From JAFDZV01 sp964455525 (GTDB lineage Bacteria > Bacteroidota > Ignavibacteria > OLB7): a DNA stretch of 64,000 bases. Below, piece after piece: positions 45,053 to 55,344 of this stretch (position 1 is its first letter; the number at the start of each line of letters is the position of its first letter). The stretch is taken from assembly GCA_964455525.1 (NCBI GenBank), contig CAYVWR010000010.1, positions 1 through 64,000 of the forward strand, read 5' to 3'. The notes under the pieces are model-generated. The model searched no databases. It saw only the letters and a program-made list of their open reading frames with translations, and was not told the origin of the DNA. The translations under genes and the position numbers were made by a program.

Positions 45053-45791
45053 GGGTATCGTATGGAATACGGTCTACGGAAAGCGACATCGGGGGCAATG
45101 GTTGCTCCGCACACTAACGATGCCTGAATTGTTCGAGAATGCGATGAGTTGCGGGTGAGACGGCGTCTCTGCTTCAACGAGATCTTTCGTATCTACAGTG
45201 CCGAGAAGCGGTCAGGAAGCTGCACAAGGAGATCAGCGGGGCTATTGCGGAAAGCATGTAGCGCATTGGACTCTGCACCAATGAACGTAGACGATCTCTG
45301 AGACGGCCCCTGTAGTATTCCGCTGCTGGCGGTGCATCCGGTCCACCTGGCGTGGATCGGGTGGAATATAATGAGATTCCTTTCTGCCGCCGCACTTCGA
45401 GCCGGGATTATCGTCCCGCCGAGGCGCTCCCTTCGGATAGAACAGTATATCGCGTTCTCTCTCAGCCAGAAGAAATGCGGAATCATGCTATGGCGCCCCT
45501 CGGTCTTTATGAAACACGCAGACAACCGCACAGGCAGCGGTACCGTATCGGAGCGAACCCGATAGATCCCGGATCATGATCGCGTATCGGCCAGCATGCC
45601 TCTTCGGGATCAGCCGCACAGCACAGGCTACTGGTATGGACTCCAACGCATGCACAGAGAACAGGACGCTGGCGTTCTGCCACAGATGGTGAGTTCAGCG
45701 ATCGACCGCATATGTTCCGGGTGGACCTGTACAAGTTGTGATTCGGATTACGCGGAAACGGATCGGCAGAAAAGGTCCTCGGGGCGCAGTA
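45053..45791. other. intergenic region between the two giant genes
   Basis: About 740 bases upstream of the 1252-residue protein gene and downstream of its relative. No supported gene, RNA or terminator was seen. It should contain the promoter of the gene at 45052. Confidence 0.4.
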
Positions 45792-48700
45792 TCATCGCGC
45801 CACGCGGACCTCGGTATTCAAACGCTCGGTTGGGGTTTGAAGTACAAGGAAATAGATGCCGGACGGAAGCTGTCTGGTATCGAAGGCCATAGCATAGGCG
45901 CCCCTTCTTCCCGACCCCGAGACAAGGGTGGCAACACGGCTGCCACGCATATCGCTCAGATAAAGCTCGGTTGGGCCATCCTCCACGATCTCATAGTCCA
46001 CCATGATCGTCCCGGAGGATGGATTCGGCCGAACAGGCTTGAGCGCAAGATTGCCGGACCCGCTTACCAAACGTTCCCCCCCCTCGCCGCAAAGCTCACT
46101 GAACTGGACAAGACCATCGGTTGTGCTTATGCCCACATGACCATCCAGCCACTCGAAGGATGTTATGTGTAGCGGCGCGGTGCTGGCCGACCCCAGAGCA
46201 AGGGTGAAATGAACCTCGGCAAGAACGCCCGATGGCAATCCGGCTGGCCGCACTCCTTCAAAGACAAGGAGATGATCGCGAGCGCTTCCCGGCACCTGCT
46301 TCACCTCCATCCCGGCAATCAGCCCGCAGCACGAGGTAACGGCGCTGGGGATAAGCAATGTACGGTCGAAGCGAAGCATGACACGGAATCGTCCGGCCCC
46401 CTCTTCGTCCAGGTTACGCGAGGACTGAAGGGTGAGCGGAATGGCGATCGAGGCGCCAGGCGCACCTGCCATTGTAGGAAGGGCCACGTTGGCAACGGCA
46501 TGGTACCACGCAAATGGCGGCGATGTTGCCGTACAGCCGTTTACGTCGGTCACCATCACCGTATACAGTCCAGATCGGGCTGGCGCATGCGTTCTCCGAT
46601 CGCCATCAGCAAGGGGGGTTCCATCGAGATACCATTGATAGCCATCGGCTGCGGTTCCGGTTGCATGAAGATCGCCGCCGATCTCGGTGATGACCGGCGT
46701 TGCAGGCCCCGGCCTTACCTGTACGATTACCGGGGCGGACGTGCCACGGCAGCCATTGCCGGCATCGACCTCCACGACATAACTGCCGGGAGACCGCACA
46801 ACGATATGCTGTGTACGCTCGCCGGTTGACCACAGATACCCAGGATAGCCGCCGGGCGCTTCCAGCCTCACGCTATCGCCCATGCAGAGGAGTGTGGGGC
46901 CGCCAACGGCAATTCCCGGCAGAAGCGAGTCGCCAACCACCACATCGAGCGCAGGAGATTCCCCGGAGCAGCCGCCAGGCTCCACCACCGTAACAACATA
47001 CCGCCCGGAGGTACGAACCTCGATGCTCTCGGTAGTTTCTCCGGTGGACCAGCGATACCGCGCATATCCTGCCGGAGCGCGCAGCGTCAGGCTCGCGCCG
47101 GTACAGAAGCCGAGCGGGCCATCCGGCGTGATGATTGGAACCGGGCTGGGACTGCGAACCACAACTACGGAATCCGAGATACCGATGCATCCCTCCTTGC
47201 TTGTCACCGTCACGCGATAGGTTCCGGTATCACGCACGCTGATACGCCGCGCACGCTCCCCGTTGGACCATACGTACGAGGCATATCCCGCTCCGGCATC
47301 GAGCATAACGCTATCGCCATAGCAGATGGAGATGGTTCCAGCGGGGCTAATCATCGGGTGCGGCGCAAGCCCTTCTATCACATCAATCGTGGCAGAACCG
47401 GTACAGCCATGTTCGGTGGTCACCATCACCACGTACCTTCCCGGGCGATCCACGCTAATTCTGCGGGTTGTATCACCATTGGACCACGCATACGAGGCAT
47501 ATCCCGCTCCGGCATCGAGCATAACGCTTCGTCCCCGGCAGACAACCGGATCACGATCGCTGATGATCGCAGGCAGCGGCCGAGGGTTCATCAGAACCGG
47601 TACCGAAGCAGAGCTGCCACGGCAGCCACCGCTCGAAACCACATCGACGCTGTAGTCCCCAGGCTCCGTCACAAGAATGCTTCTGGTTGTGGCGCCATTG
47701 GACCATCGGTAGCTGGCGTACTCCCCTCCGGCATCGAGCCGCACGGCCTCACCCTGGCAGAGCGTGGTTGGCCCCGATGCAACGACAACCGGCTGAAGCT
47801 TCGAGCCAATGCTTACCCGCACCGGCTCCGAGATCGTGGTGCAGCCATTACGATCCACCCCCTCCACCGTATAAAGCCCGCTATCACGCACGGTGATCGA
47901 GCGGGTAAGGGCACCGGTTGACCAGCGATAGAACAGATAGCCATCCCCGGCATCCAGACGCAGACTGTCGCCGGGGCAGAGTGCCAAACTTCGATCAGGG
48001 GTGATAAGCGGCCGTACAGGTTTATGAACGACAACATCAACCGATTTTGAATTCCGGGCACAGCCGAACTCATTGGTCACCTGCACGGTGTACGTCCCCT
48101 CCGTCTTCACGACAATGCTCTCGGTACGGGCACCATTGGACCACCGATAGCTTGAATAACCAGGCCCGACATCGAGGATGACACTATCGCCGGGGCAGAG
48201 CTTTGTGCTCCCATGTATCGTGAGCACTGGGTCCGGCCGTGGCGAGACGCTTACCTTGGCGGCACGCTCGTAGTAGAGATCGCGGCAGCCAAGCCGCTCC
48301 AGCACCACCACCGAATACTCGCCGGAATCGCGGACAACGATGCTTGACTCCCTGCTTCCATTCGACCAGATGCATTGGCCATCGACAGTAGGGATGGTAA
48401 GGATAAGGCTATCGCCGCTACAGAGAGTGGAGCTTGAGCTTTGCAACAGGCCGATACTGGAGGAATGCCAGGAAAGGATATCGTGATTCTGCCAGGCGGA
48501 GGCGGTTCCAGCCGTAAGGCCAAACCACGCATAGCCATCTTCCAGTCCCAACACCTTGGCAAGATCAATCGCGATCTCCAGCACCGGCTGTTCGCAGTTG
48601 TCAAGGTAGATCGCCAGGCGCTTTTCCATATACTCGATACTGACCGTATGCACGCCACCATCGCCCATCTCGGGGATGATGGTGCTCTGGCCACGCGAGT

Positions 48701-49199
48701 AGCCGTGGTCGGAACTGTTTCGTCCGATGCCGTTTGTCTGAATGGAGATGTGGTTATGATTCGGATCGGCATTGACGCTGAAGCCGTTGTTCCACATATC
48801 GAACTCCACTGCAAGGCTGCGGGGAATTCCTCCATAGCCCATCTCCCCACCCGGATATCCTATCTCATCGGTTCCTCGCACCGAATTCTGAATCACGAAG
48901 GCAATTCCATCCCCTCCATTGGCCACCCCATCCGACTCTCCCCCCGGCGCGCTCACCTGAAATTTGAAGGTGGTGATAAACCCCTCACCAACATACTGCC
49001 GCACACCATGCCAGGCGGCACCCACGCTGTTAGGGCGGCTCGGCGTAAGCCGTAACCGATCACCTTCGCGCTCAGCCACGCCGCCAAGTTTCAGAACCGG
49101 AATGGAGCGGAAATCAGGATAGCTGATCTGCGCCTGCATGGACACCGTCGCCAGGACGATCCATACGATGAGTGCAACAGCAGTACCGGTTGTTCTCAT
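45792..49199 (-). CDS. giant T9SS surface protein with L-type lectin domain and nine Ig-like repeats
   Basis: The 1135-residue protein starts with a signal peptide (ATGs before 49199 are ignored because the signal begins here). Residues about 25-250 look like a legume-type (L-type) lectin domain: FITTFKFQVS, GGDGIAFVIQN, SLAVEFDMWNN, HISIQTNG and YAWFGLTAGTA. Nine Ig/PKD-like repeats follow (LCPGDSV, YRWSNG, GC), then a cohesin-like beta domain and a T9SS sorting domain (VRPNPSSGTIM to the end). It should be a surface glycan-binding protein or adhesin. The order and the repeats match the neighbouring giant gene, which has a Gly-rich region instead of the lectin. Confidence 0.87.
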   Translation of the reverse strand: MRTTGTAVALIVWIVLATVSMQAQISYPDFRSIPVLKLGGVAEREGDRLRLTPSRPNSVGAAWHGVRQYVGEGFITTFKFQVSAPGGESDGVANGGDGIAFVIQNSVRGTDEIGYPGGEMGYGGIPRSLAVEFDMWNNGFSVNADPNHNHISIQTNGIGRNSSDHGYSRGQSTIIPEMGDGGVHTVSIEYMEKRLAIYLDNCEQPVLEIAIDLAKVLGLEDGYAWFGLTAGTASAWQNHDILSWHSSSIGLLQSSSSTLCSGDSLILTIPTVDGQCIWSNGSRESSIVVRDSGEYSVVVLERLGCRDLYYERAAKVSVSPRPDPVLTIHGSTKLCPGDSVILDVGPGYSSYRWSNGARTESIVVKTEGTYTVQVTNEFGCARNSKSVDVVVHKPVRPLITPDRSLALCPGDSLRLDAGDGYLFYRWSTGALTRSITVRDSGLYTVEGVDRNGCTTISEPVRVSIGSKLQPVVVASGPTTLCQGEAVRLDAGGEYASYRWSNGATTRSILVTEPGDYSVDVVSSGGCRGSSASVPVLMNPRPLPAIISDRDPVVCRGRSVMLDAGAGYASYAWSNGDTTRRISVDRPGRYVVMVTTEHGCTGSATIDVIEGLAPHPMISPAGTISICYGDSVMLDAGAGYASYVWSNGERARRISVRDTGTYRVTVTSKEGCIGISDSVVVVRSPSPVPIITPDGPLGFCTGASLTLRAPAGYARYRWSTGETTESIEVRTSGRYVVTVVEPGGCSGESPALDVVVGDSLLPGIAVGGPTLLCMGDSVRLEAPGGYPGYLWSTGERTQHIVVRSPGSYVVEVDAGNGCRGTSAPVIVQVRPGPATPVITEIGGDLHATGTAADGYQWYLDGTPLADGDRRTHAPARSGLYTVMVTDVNGCTATSPPFAWYHAVANVALPTMAGAPGASIAIPLTLQSSRNLDEEGAGRFRVMLRFDRTLLIPSAVTSCCGLIAGMEVKQVPGSARDHLLVFEGVRPAGLPSGVLAEVHFTLALGSASTAPLHITSFEWLDGHVGISTTDGLVQFSELCGEGGERLVSGSGNLALKPVRPNPSSGTIMVDYEIVEDGPTELYLSDMRGSRVATLVSGSGRRGAYAMAFDTRQLPSGIYFLVLQTPTERLNTEVRVAR

Positions 49200-49759
49200 G
49201 CAGCTACGTTGATTACATCGGAATGGGGCGTTCAGATGGACGATGAACGCTGTGAAGATATCGGGCGGCACTGTACAAGACCGGCAGTACCGACCCGCAG
49301 GAGATACAGCAACCATCCCATGCTCCGATCAGAGCATGCAACGCACCGAATGCAATGGATGTCGCATGGTGTTATGCCTGGTAAATCTACATCAAGTTTG
49401 CACGCGATCATAACATTCCACAGCATCTGCTCTATACAGATTCCGGGATGATTCCCTCGCCTTATCGTCGGATTGATTGTCGTGGCACTATATACCGGAG
49501 AAAGATCCAACCGGGCTGCACACATCACACAGCGATGCAAAGGCGCGGAGAACCGCATATCCTATGCGTGCGCCCTGTTGCGGTAGGGTAATGGGATGTG
49601 TAGCATCCACACTGGTCTACCCCGCACCCTTCATCGCCATTTCACGGCCATTATTCCCGATATCCGCACAAAGGTGGCCCGCCGGTTGCCTTATTCACCG
49701 CAGGAGCGCCTGAAGAGCGTGCTCCCCAACATGACACCGAAGACAACAGGCTGAACGTT
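49200..49759. other. divergent intergenic region
   Basis: About 560 bases between the lectin-domain gene and the divergent Hcp-like gene. No supported gene or RNA; promoters of both should lie here. Confidence 0.4.
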
Positions 49760-50362
49760 ATGAACACCCCGAATCTATTGTACGTAACTATGACAGCGGT
49801 GGCCTCGGCCTGGCTGGTGCCGGGCTGTATGGCAACAAACAGCGCACAGACGGGGGCGATTCCAGCCGCCGCACCATCCGGCACGGCCCTGACGGCCCCG
49901 GATACCGGAAGCGCTGCATTCGATCCATCGTACGCTCCCCAGACCTTTCCCTATGCACGTGCCTCTATAACGATCACCGGGACTCCCGGTGGGCTAAGCT
50001 TCCCGGAGAGTGGCCAGATGAGGGTTCTTGCCTATAGTTGGGGGGGGAGCAGGCCAAGAATAGTTCCGCAGGAGGCCGACTCGCTGGGAACAATCATAGA
50101 GCTTCCCGGCGGCACACCAACCCTGAACATACAGAAGCGGGAGGACAACGCTTCTCCGCTCCTGGCCCAGCTTTTTGAACAGCAGATACCGATCGACCTG
50201 CTTACATTTATAGTCGACCCGGAGACCGCGCCTGCCACCACGTACAATCTTTATGATGTGCGGATAGCTTCGATGCGCACGGTAGGGCCGCAAACATCAC
50301 CGCTCACCGAGGAGCTGGTATTGGTGTTCAGCAGGATTGAACAACTGGTGTTCGGCCAATAA
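49760..50362 (+). CDS. Hcp-like lipoprotein
   Basis: A 200-residue protein with a lipoprotein-like signal (TAVASAWLVPGC) and a Pro, Ala and Thr-rich link. From about residue 68 it resembles the Hcp tube protein of type VI secretion: ITGTPGG, MRVLAYSWGGSRP, a segment KREDNASPLLAQLFEQQIPI like the family's conserved DKASP region, then NLYDVRIASM and a final EELVLVFSRIEQLVF. No other type VI genes are in the window. A lipid anchor would rule out a normal tube role, so it may be a domesticated Hcp fold. It contains a G8 tract (50040-50047). The similarity is by eye and needs a profile search. Confidence 0.55.
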   Translation: MNTPNLLYVTMTAVASAWLVPGCMATNSAQTGAIPAAAPSGTALTAPDTGSAAFDPSYAPQTFPYARASITITGTPGGLSFPESGQMRVLAYSWGGSRPRIVPQEADSLGTIIELPGGTPTLNIQKREDNASPLLAQLFEQQIPIDLLTFIVDPETAPATTYNLYDVRIASMRTVGPQTSPLTEELVLVFSRIEQLVFGQ

Positions 50363-50378
50363 CGGGGCACCAGCCGGG

Positions 50379-50723
50379 CTACGCACCAAGCGTCTCGATG
50401 GTGATATGGATATCCCCTTCCTCAAGAAGTTTCACGTTATTGTAATAGCTCTGCGATATCGCCATACCGATCGGGCCGAGCAGCAGAAGCAAGACAAAGG
50501 TGGGGGTGGCGCTTGCACGCCCATCGGTGATATCCTCGGCCCCCTCGCTATAACGCCAGAGCCAGTAGATATTGGCAAACGGGATAAGCAGCAACCAGGC
50601 AGTGGGGATGCTTGTCCCCATCTCGTTCATCTCTCTTTTTGTCTGTACCAGCCAAACAAGGGAATAGATACCGCATGTCAGCCAGGAAAGGAGGAGGACA
50701 AGGAAAGGATTGCGGTTTCTCAT
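50379..50723 (-). CDS. DUF4234 membrane protein
   Basis: The 114-residue protein has three membrane helices (about 6-24, 43-58 and 74-90). The N-terminal RNPFLVLLLSWLTCGIYSLVWLV followed by KREMN is typical of DUF4234, a small family of unknown function. It converges with the Hcp-like gene, whose stop lies 16 bases away. Confidence 0.85.
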   Translation of the reverse strand: MRNRNPFLVLLLSWLTCGIYSLVWLVQTKREMNEMGTSIPTAWLLLIPFANIYWLWRYSEGAEDITDGRASATPTFVLLLLLGPIGMAISQSYYNNVKLLEEGDIHITIETLGA

Positions 50724-50978
50724 AACATGACCTTATGTGCAGTACGCGTATAATACAGACGAGCCGGTTATATCACCACAACGGAGGGACGGCATGATTT
50801 GATGCCCCCGAAAGCCGGGACAAGAGGGCATGGATACACTACCACACTACCGTTCACAAAAGTACGGTCGGCAGCAGGAAAATCCGATCCAATCGCTCCC
50901 CGCTCCCTATCATAAAAACGCCGGACACCATCGGCTGGCATCCGGCATTGCACAATGAACGGACAAGCGCTTCCCCGC

Positions 50979-52103
50979 TCAGCTTTCCTCCTCATCGCTC
51001 ACGGCATTTCCTCCGGCCGTTGCAGGGAGCATCGTTCCATTCTCCCTGGTTTCCATCAACAGCATATCGATATACTGCCGTCCTGTAGCAGAGAGAGAAT
51101 ATTCCTCCCCATGCCCGGCAACCAGCGATTTTGTACGCCAGCGATAGGGCAACGGCGATGGTTCCAGAACAAATGCCCTGGGCGCGGACGTCTCCCGCCT
51201 GGTTGGCTGCACCTGAAGCGGCAGCCCATAGTCTGTAAATGCAATGCTCCAGGAACGATCGGACACCTGCACCCCCCTGGCCAGCATCCACGGATACCGG
51301 CGAAGCAGACCCGGCCGTTCATCGAGCGGCACAAGCACCTCGAAATACGGCTGCTCCCCGGCAAGAAATTCCTTCATCGTCAGACGAGGATTATCCCGTA
51401 GCGCACGGTAAAGCCTGGCAACATCGACGCCGGCAAGATTCCGACCGTTGTAGGCGCCATGCATATTCGATCGCTCATCATGAAAAGATGCAAACCATTC
51501 ATGATATTTTTCATTGAGCATCAGCGCGATCTCGAAATGCAGATGGGCGCGACTGCGATTGATCCCGGCACCGGTATATCCAAGCCTGCCAAGAAGATCG
51601 CCCTGCCGTAGATCCTGTCCTGAATCGACCCAGACCGCGCCCAGATGGGCATACAGGCTATAATACGGCGATCCATCCCAGACATGCTCCACAACCACGT
51701 ACTTGCCATAATTGGACTGGCCGGCGCGATCGTTTACATGCACCACACGCCCCTGTGCAACGGCCACCACCGAATCGAGCGGTCGGCCTGCCGCATCACG
51801 ATACAAGGGCCGGATATCGATCCCTTCGTGATAGCGGGTATAGATAGTGCCTTGGCTTGTCCGGCGCGGATTTCGCACAAAGCCAAAACGCCCACCATTC
51901 CATGGCTCCGGCCGATTGCTGGCGGTCTGCTGATAGAAGATGCTGTCACTGCCATCGAATATCGCGGTGTTGCCGGTAGGCAGGATCAGGTCGATAGGCA
52001 TGGCCGCCAGATGCATAGTGGCCAGAGCGGACAAAAGCAGGCTGCATGGAAGCATCGCTCCCAGGATATGCCAGGCAGATGCAGAACGTAGCGTATAATT
52101 CAT
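50979..52103 (-). CDS. M23 family metallopeptidase
   Basis: A 374-residue exported protein with an N-terminal signal segment (about 13-34) and a LytM/M23 domain that cleaves peptidoglycan cross-links. Zinc ligands are visible: HEGID (His, Asp) and SRAHLHFEI (HxH). Between them lies the family's VVAVAQGRVVHVND and GKYVVVEH. A further C-terminal region of about 170 residues, mostly beta, has no known domain. The start at 52103 gives the signal; the frame is open to 52187 but unlikely to be used. Confidence 0.88.
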   Translation of the reverse strand: MNYTLRSASAWHILGAMLPCSLLLSALATMHLAAMPIDLILPTGNTAIFDGSDSIFYQQTASNRPEPWNGGRFGFVRNPRRTSQGTIYTRYHEGIDIRPLYRDAAGRPLDSVVAVAQGRVVHVNDRAGQSNYGKYVVVEHVWDGSPYYSLYAHLGAVWVDSGQDLRQGDLLGRLGYTGAGINRSRAHLHFEIALMLNEKYHEWFASFHDERSNMHGAYNGRNLAGVDVARLYRALRDNPRLTMKEFLAGEQPYFEVLVPLDERPGLLRRYPWMLARGVQVSDRSWSIAFTDYGLPLQVQPTRRETSAPRAFVLEPSPLPYRWRTKSLVAGHGEEYSLSATGRQYIDMLLMETRENGTMLPATAGGNAVSDEEES

Positions 52104-52201
52104 CGGCAGTACAACTCCACGGAAATGTTGGTAGCCATCAGTTCTCAGATCGGCGATGAGTACGGAGGGGGAGCCGTGCCGTCTCATCGCGCATTGCCCT
52201 C

Positions 52202-53533
52202 TCAGGTAGATGAGCTGACGCTGGTGAAATGGAACTCCTTCAGCTTCGCAGCCGGCACAAGCATCGGCTGGTTCCCTTCGCGTGTTACAACCCGCTCCGG
52301 GCGGGACATCATCTCCACATTCCTGAACACCGATACCGGGCTATCATTCCAGCGCAGATTGATAACCGGCCGGATGATCTTTCCCCCTTCGACAAGAAAC
52401 ACGCCATCGCGGGTAAGGCCGGTATAGAGGATGGTCTTCGGGTCCACCTGCCGTATATACCAGAAGCTGGTCACAAGCAGCCCATATTCGGTGGCGGCGA
52501 TGAGATCATCGAGCGAATGATCCTCCCCTTCCATAATGATATTTGTTCCCCAGGGAACAGGCTGAAGCCCCTTCTGCTCTGCCCAGAATCGTCCGGTGGA
52601 AAGAGCTAGCTGCACCCCCTGTTCCGCCCAGACGATCCGGTCGATCGGGACACCTTCATCATCCCATGACCGCGACGGCACCAGCGGATGCGCCGGATCG
52701 GTATACAGGGTGATGGCATCGCTGAAGAGTTTCTGGCCGATCCTGGTCCCCTTCTCTGGATCGGAGAAGAAGCTCCGCCCCTCATCGGCGGCACGGCGGT
52801 TCAGATTCCATCGGTAGAGATTCACCATATCCCCAACCGCCGATGGCTCCAGGATCACCGGATAGGTCCCCGGCTCGATCGCGGTGGGGTTCTGCGAACG
52901 CAGTGCCTTCTCGATGGCCCGCGTGGTGATATGATGTGCGCCGATTGCCCCGGCCCGGTACGACTCGGCTGCGGCCCATCCGCTGCCGGAGCCATCGGGG
53001 GTGCGAACGGTAAGGGTATATGATGCGGCTGTGGCCGGATGGTAGGCAAAGAGGCCACGCGAGTTGGCAAGCGCCGTAAAACCGGCGCTATTCTCGAAAT
53101 ATCCGGCCGCCTGAAGGCCCTTCTCCCGTGCGGCACTGATAGCACCGGCGGCAACCGTGGCCCTTGCCTCCGGCGAGAGCTTCATGGTGGCCTCATCCCA
53201 CTCCGGCGTCTCGGCATAGGTGCGCGGCCCCAGTCGCGGCATATATTCCGGGTTCTCCGGCGCAAGCCCGGCAAGCTCCTCGGCGCGGCGCACAACATCC
53301 TTCAGCGCCTCGTCGCCGATCTGCGTTGTGGACGATGAGCCAACCCGCCTGCCATACACGCAGGTGATCCTCAGGCTCATACTGCTGTTCTCCCCGGAGG
53401 TGGTGGGGCTGTTGCGTGCGAAGCGGATGTTGCCGCCGGTTCCCGATGACAGGGTGGCCTCCGCCTCATCGGCCGTGGTAAGCGCCAATACGCGATCGAG
53501 AATTGCTTTTGCCTCGTTAGCTGAGAGCATCAT
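52202..53533 (-). CDS. pmbA: TldE/PmbA family metalloprotease subunit
   Basis: A 443-residue protein of the TldD/PmbA family, which forms a TldD-TldE heterodimer that degrades unfolded peptides and matures some microcins. TldE lacks the HExxxH zinc motif, and none is seen here. Family features include an N-terminal SMSLRITCVYGRRVGSS, the centre AGYFENSAGFTALANSRGLFAYHP, and the C-terminal TSFWYIRQVDPKTILYTGLTRDGVFLVE. It lies 127 bases after the TldD gene on the same strand, so the pair is intact. Two adjacent ATGs (53533, 53530) compete as start. Confidence 0.88.
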   Translation of the reverse strand: MMLSANEAKAILDRVLALTTADEAEATLSSGTGGNIRFARNSPTTSGENSSMSLRITCVYGRRVGSSSTTQIGDEALKDVVRRAEELAGLAPENPEYMPRLGPRTYAETPEWDEATMKLSPEARATVAAGAISAAREKGLQAAGYFENSAGFTALANSRGLFAYHPATAASYTLTVRTPDGSGSGWAAAESYRAGAIGAHHITTRAIEKALRSQNPTAIEPGTYPVILEPSAVGDMVNLYRWNLNRRAADEGRSFFSDPEKGTRIGQKLFSDAITLYTDPAHPLVPSRSWDDEGVPIDRIVWAEQGVQLALSTGRFWAEQKGLQPVPWGTNIIMEGEDHSLDDLIAATEYGLLVTSFWYIRQVDPKTILYTGLTRDGVFLVEGGKIIRPVINLRWNDSPVSVFRNVEMMSRPERVVTREGNQPMLVPAAKLKEFHFTSVSSST

Positions 53534-53660
53534 GAGAATGATTCTGATTGATGGACGAAGCGCCCGGCATAGCTGCCATCGTTCATAGCGTTCGACGACT
53601 GTTCTGCGGAGATCCCGCTCGCGATTTCCAGCGCGACTGTTTGCCACGATCGGCCGGGCA

Positions 53661-55226
53661 TTACGACTTCTGCCCGGTGTTGATGAACTTGATATTCCTG
53701 AAGCGAGCCGGCGCACTGCCATGCGAGACCGGTGCAACCTGCCCCGGCTGTGCCTTGCCGCACCAGTACGAACCTCCAAGCTCGTAGTGTTCCTTCGAGC
53801 AGATGGCATCGCAGGAGTTCCAGAAGTCGAGCGTCATCGACTGGAAGGCGACATCGCGATACATGCCGTCGATCTTCCCCCCCTTGATGCGATGAAACAC
53901 CTGCCCGCCGAACTGAAAGTTGCGGCGCTGCTGATCGATTGACCATGAGCCGTTCCCTTCGATCAGCACCCCATCCTCGATTTCCGCCACAAGATCATCC
54001 GGCGAACGTTTTTTCTGCCCCGGCTTCAACGATACATTCGGCATCCGCTGCATCGGCACATGCTCGTAGCTATCGGCATAAGCACAGGCATGCGACGCGC
54101 TATCACCAACCCAGGCAGCCTGCTCGCGAATCGTCTGATATCCCACAAACACACCGTTCCTGATGATATCGAACTCCATCGCCTTGACCCCTTCGTCATC
54201 GTAACCGACAGTTGCCAGACCATGCTTCTGGGTGCGATCGCCCACCACGTTTACGATATCGGATGCGTAGTTCAGCGTGTGGAGATTGTCCGGCGTCACA
54301 AAGGATGTCCCGGCATAGTTCGCCTCGAACCCAAGAGCGCGATCAAGCTCCGTTGCATGGGCGATCGACTCATGAATCACCAGCCAGAGATGTGATGGCA
54401 TCAGCACAAGATCGCGACGTCCTTCCGATATCGTCGGTGCTTTCAGCTTGGCAGCGGCATTCTCTCCGGCACGGCGGGCATCATCAAGCAGAGGATAATC
54501 ACGGCAGTACTCGTACCCCTGGCCGGTTGGCTGGCACAGGCCGGCACATGTCTGAAAATCGCTGCCATCATCGGAGACCGCCGTAACCTCAAGCGACGGC
54601 CATATACGGTAGATATCCTGCTCGATCACCGATCCCTCGCTGGAAGCAAAAAACTTATCCTCGTTGGTGATATACATCGACGACTCGCAGAACCTTGCCC
54701 CTCTGGCTTTCATCCCCTCCCTGTTGATCGCCAGAAGCAGATCGCTCTTCTCCTGCATCGGCACATCGAACGGATTGACCGCGATCGGCGTGGACCACCG
54801 GTCCCTGTATGCAGGAACGGGCGCAAGCACCACCGGCTCCCGCTGGAGCGCGGCATTTGCCTTTGCCACGGCAACGGCCTGCCGGGCAGCCCTCACGACT
54901 TCATCGCGTGTGATATGGGTGCTCGATGCAAACCCCCAAGCCCCTCCGGCCAGAACCCGGACACCAAAACCAAAACTCTCGCTGTCGTTTATCCAGTCCA
55001 CCCGATCCTCGCGGGTACTGATGATCTGGCTTCTGTAACGGTTGATTCTGATATCGGCATAGGTGGCTCCGGCTGAACGGGCGGCGTCGAGCGCGGCGGC
55101 GGCAAGATCGTTAAGAGGGGCGTCGGGAGGGGTGAACACTGCCATGCCCGCACCTCCTATCGGCCGAAGAAGAAAAAGCCCGGCGGCGGTGGCCGAGGAG
55201 CATCCGATGAACTGGCGACGATTCAT
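53661..55226 (-). CDS. tldD: TldD family metalloprotease, Tat-exported
   Basis: The 521-residue catalytic partner of the TldD/TldE pair. The zinc motif HExxxH is present (VIHESIAHATELD), with the GFEANYAGTSFVTPD segment behind it. Unlike E. coli TldD, it starts with a twin-arginine-like leader (MNRRQFIGCSSATAAGLF) that also has a Cys in lipobox-like context, so export is predicted, as seen in other Bacteroidota TldD proteins. This leader sets the start at 55226, although the frame is open to 55466. The pmbA-like gene follows. Confidence 0.9.
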   Translation of the reverse strand: MNRRQFIGCSSATAAGLFLLRPIGGAGMAVFTPPDAPLNDLAAAALDAARSAGATYADIRINRYRSQIISTREDRVDWINDSESFGFGVRVLAGGAWGFASSTHITRDEVVRAARQAVAVAKANAALQREPVVLAPVPAYRDRWSTPIAVNPFDVPMQEKSDLLLAINREGMKARGARFCESSMYITNEDKFFASSEGSVIEQDIYRIWPSLEVTAVSDDGSDFQTCAGLCQPTGQGYEYCRDYPLLDDARRAGENAAAKLKAPTISEGRRDLVLMPSHLWLVIHESIAHATELDRALGFEANYAGTSFVTPDNLHTLNYASDIVNVVGDRTQKHGLATVGYDDEGVKAMEFDIIRNGVFVGYQTIREQAAWVGDSASHACAYADSYEHVPMQRMPNVSLKPGQKKRSPDDLVAEIEDGVLIEGNGSWSIDQQRRNFQFGGQVFHRIKGGKIDGMYRDVAFQSMTLDFWNSCDAICSKEHYELGGSYWCGKAQPGQVAPVSHGSAPARFRNIKFINTGQKS

Positions 55227-55344
55227 GGCGATTGGATTAGATGATGCTGTAGAACGCATGCAAACGAAACGATAGCACTCTAGCCTGGGCAGCGATGAAG
55301 ATAGGGAGCCGACCTTGTACGGTGCCACTGTTTTCCGGGGAAGC

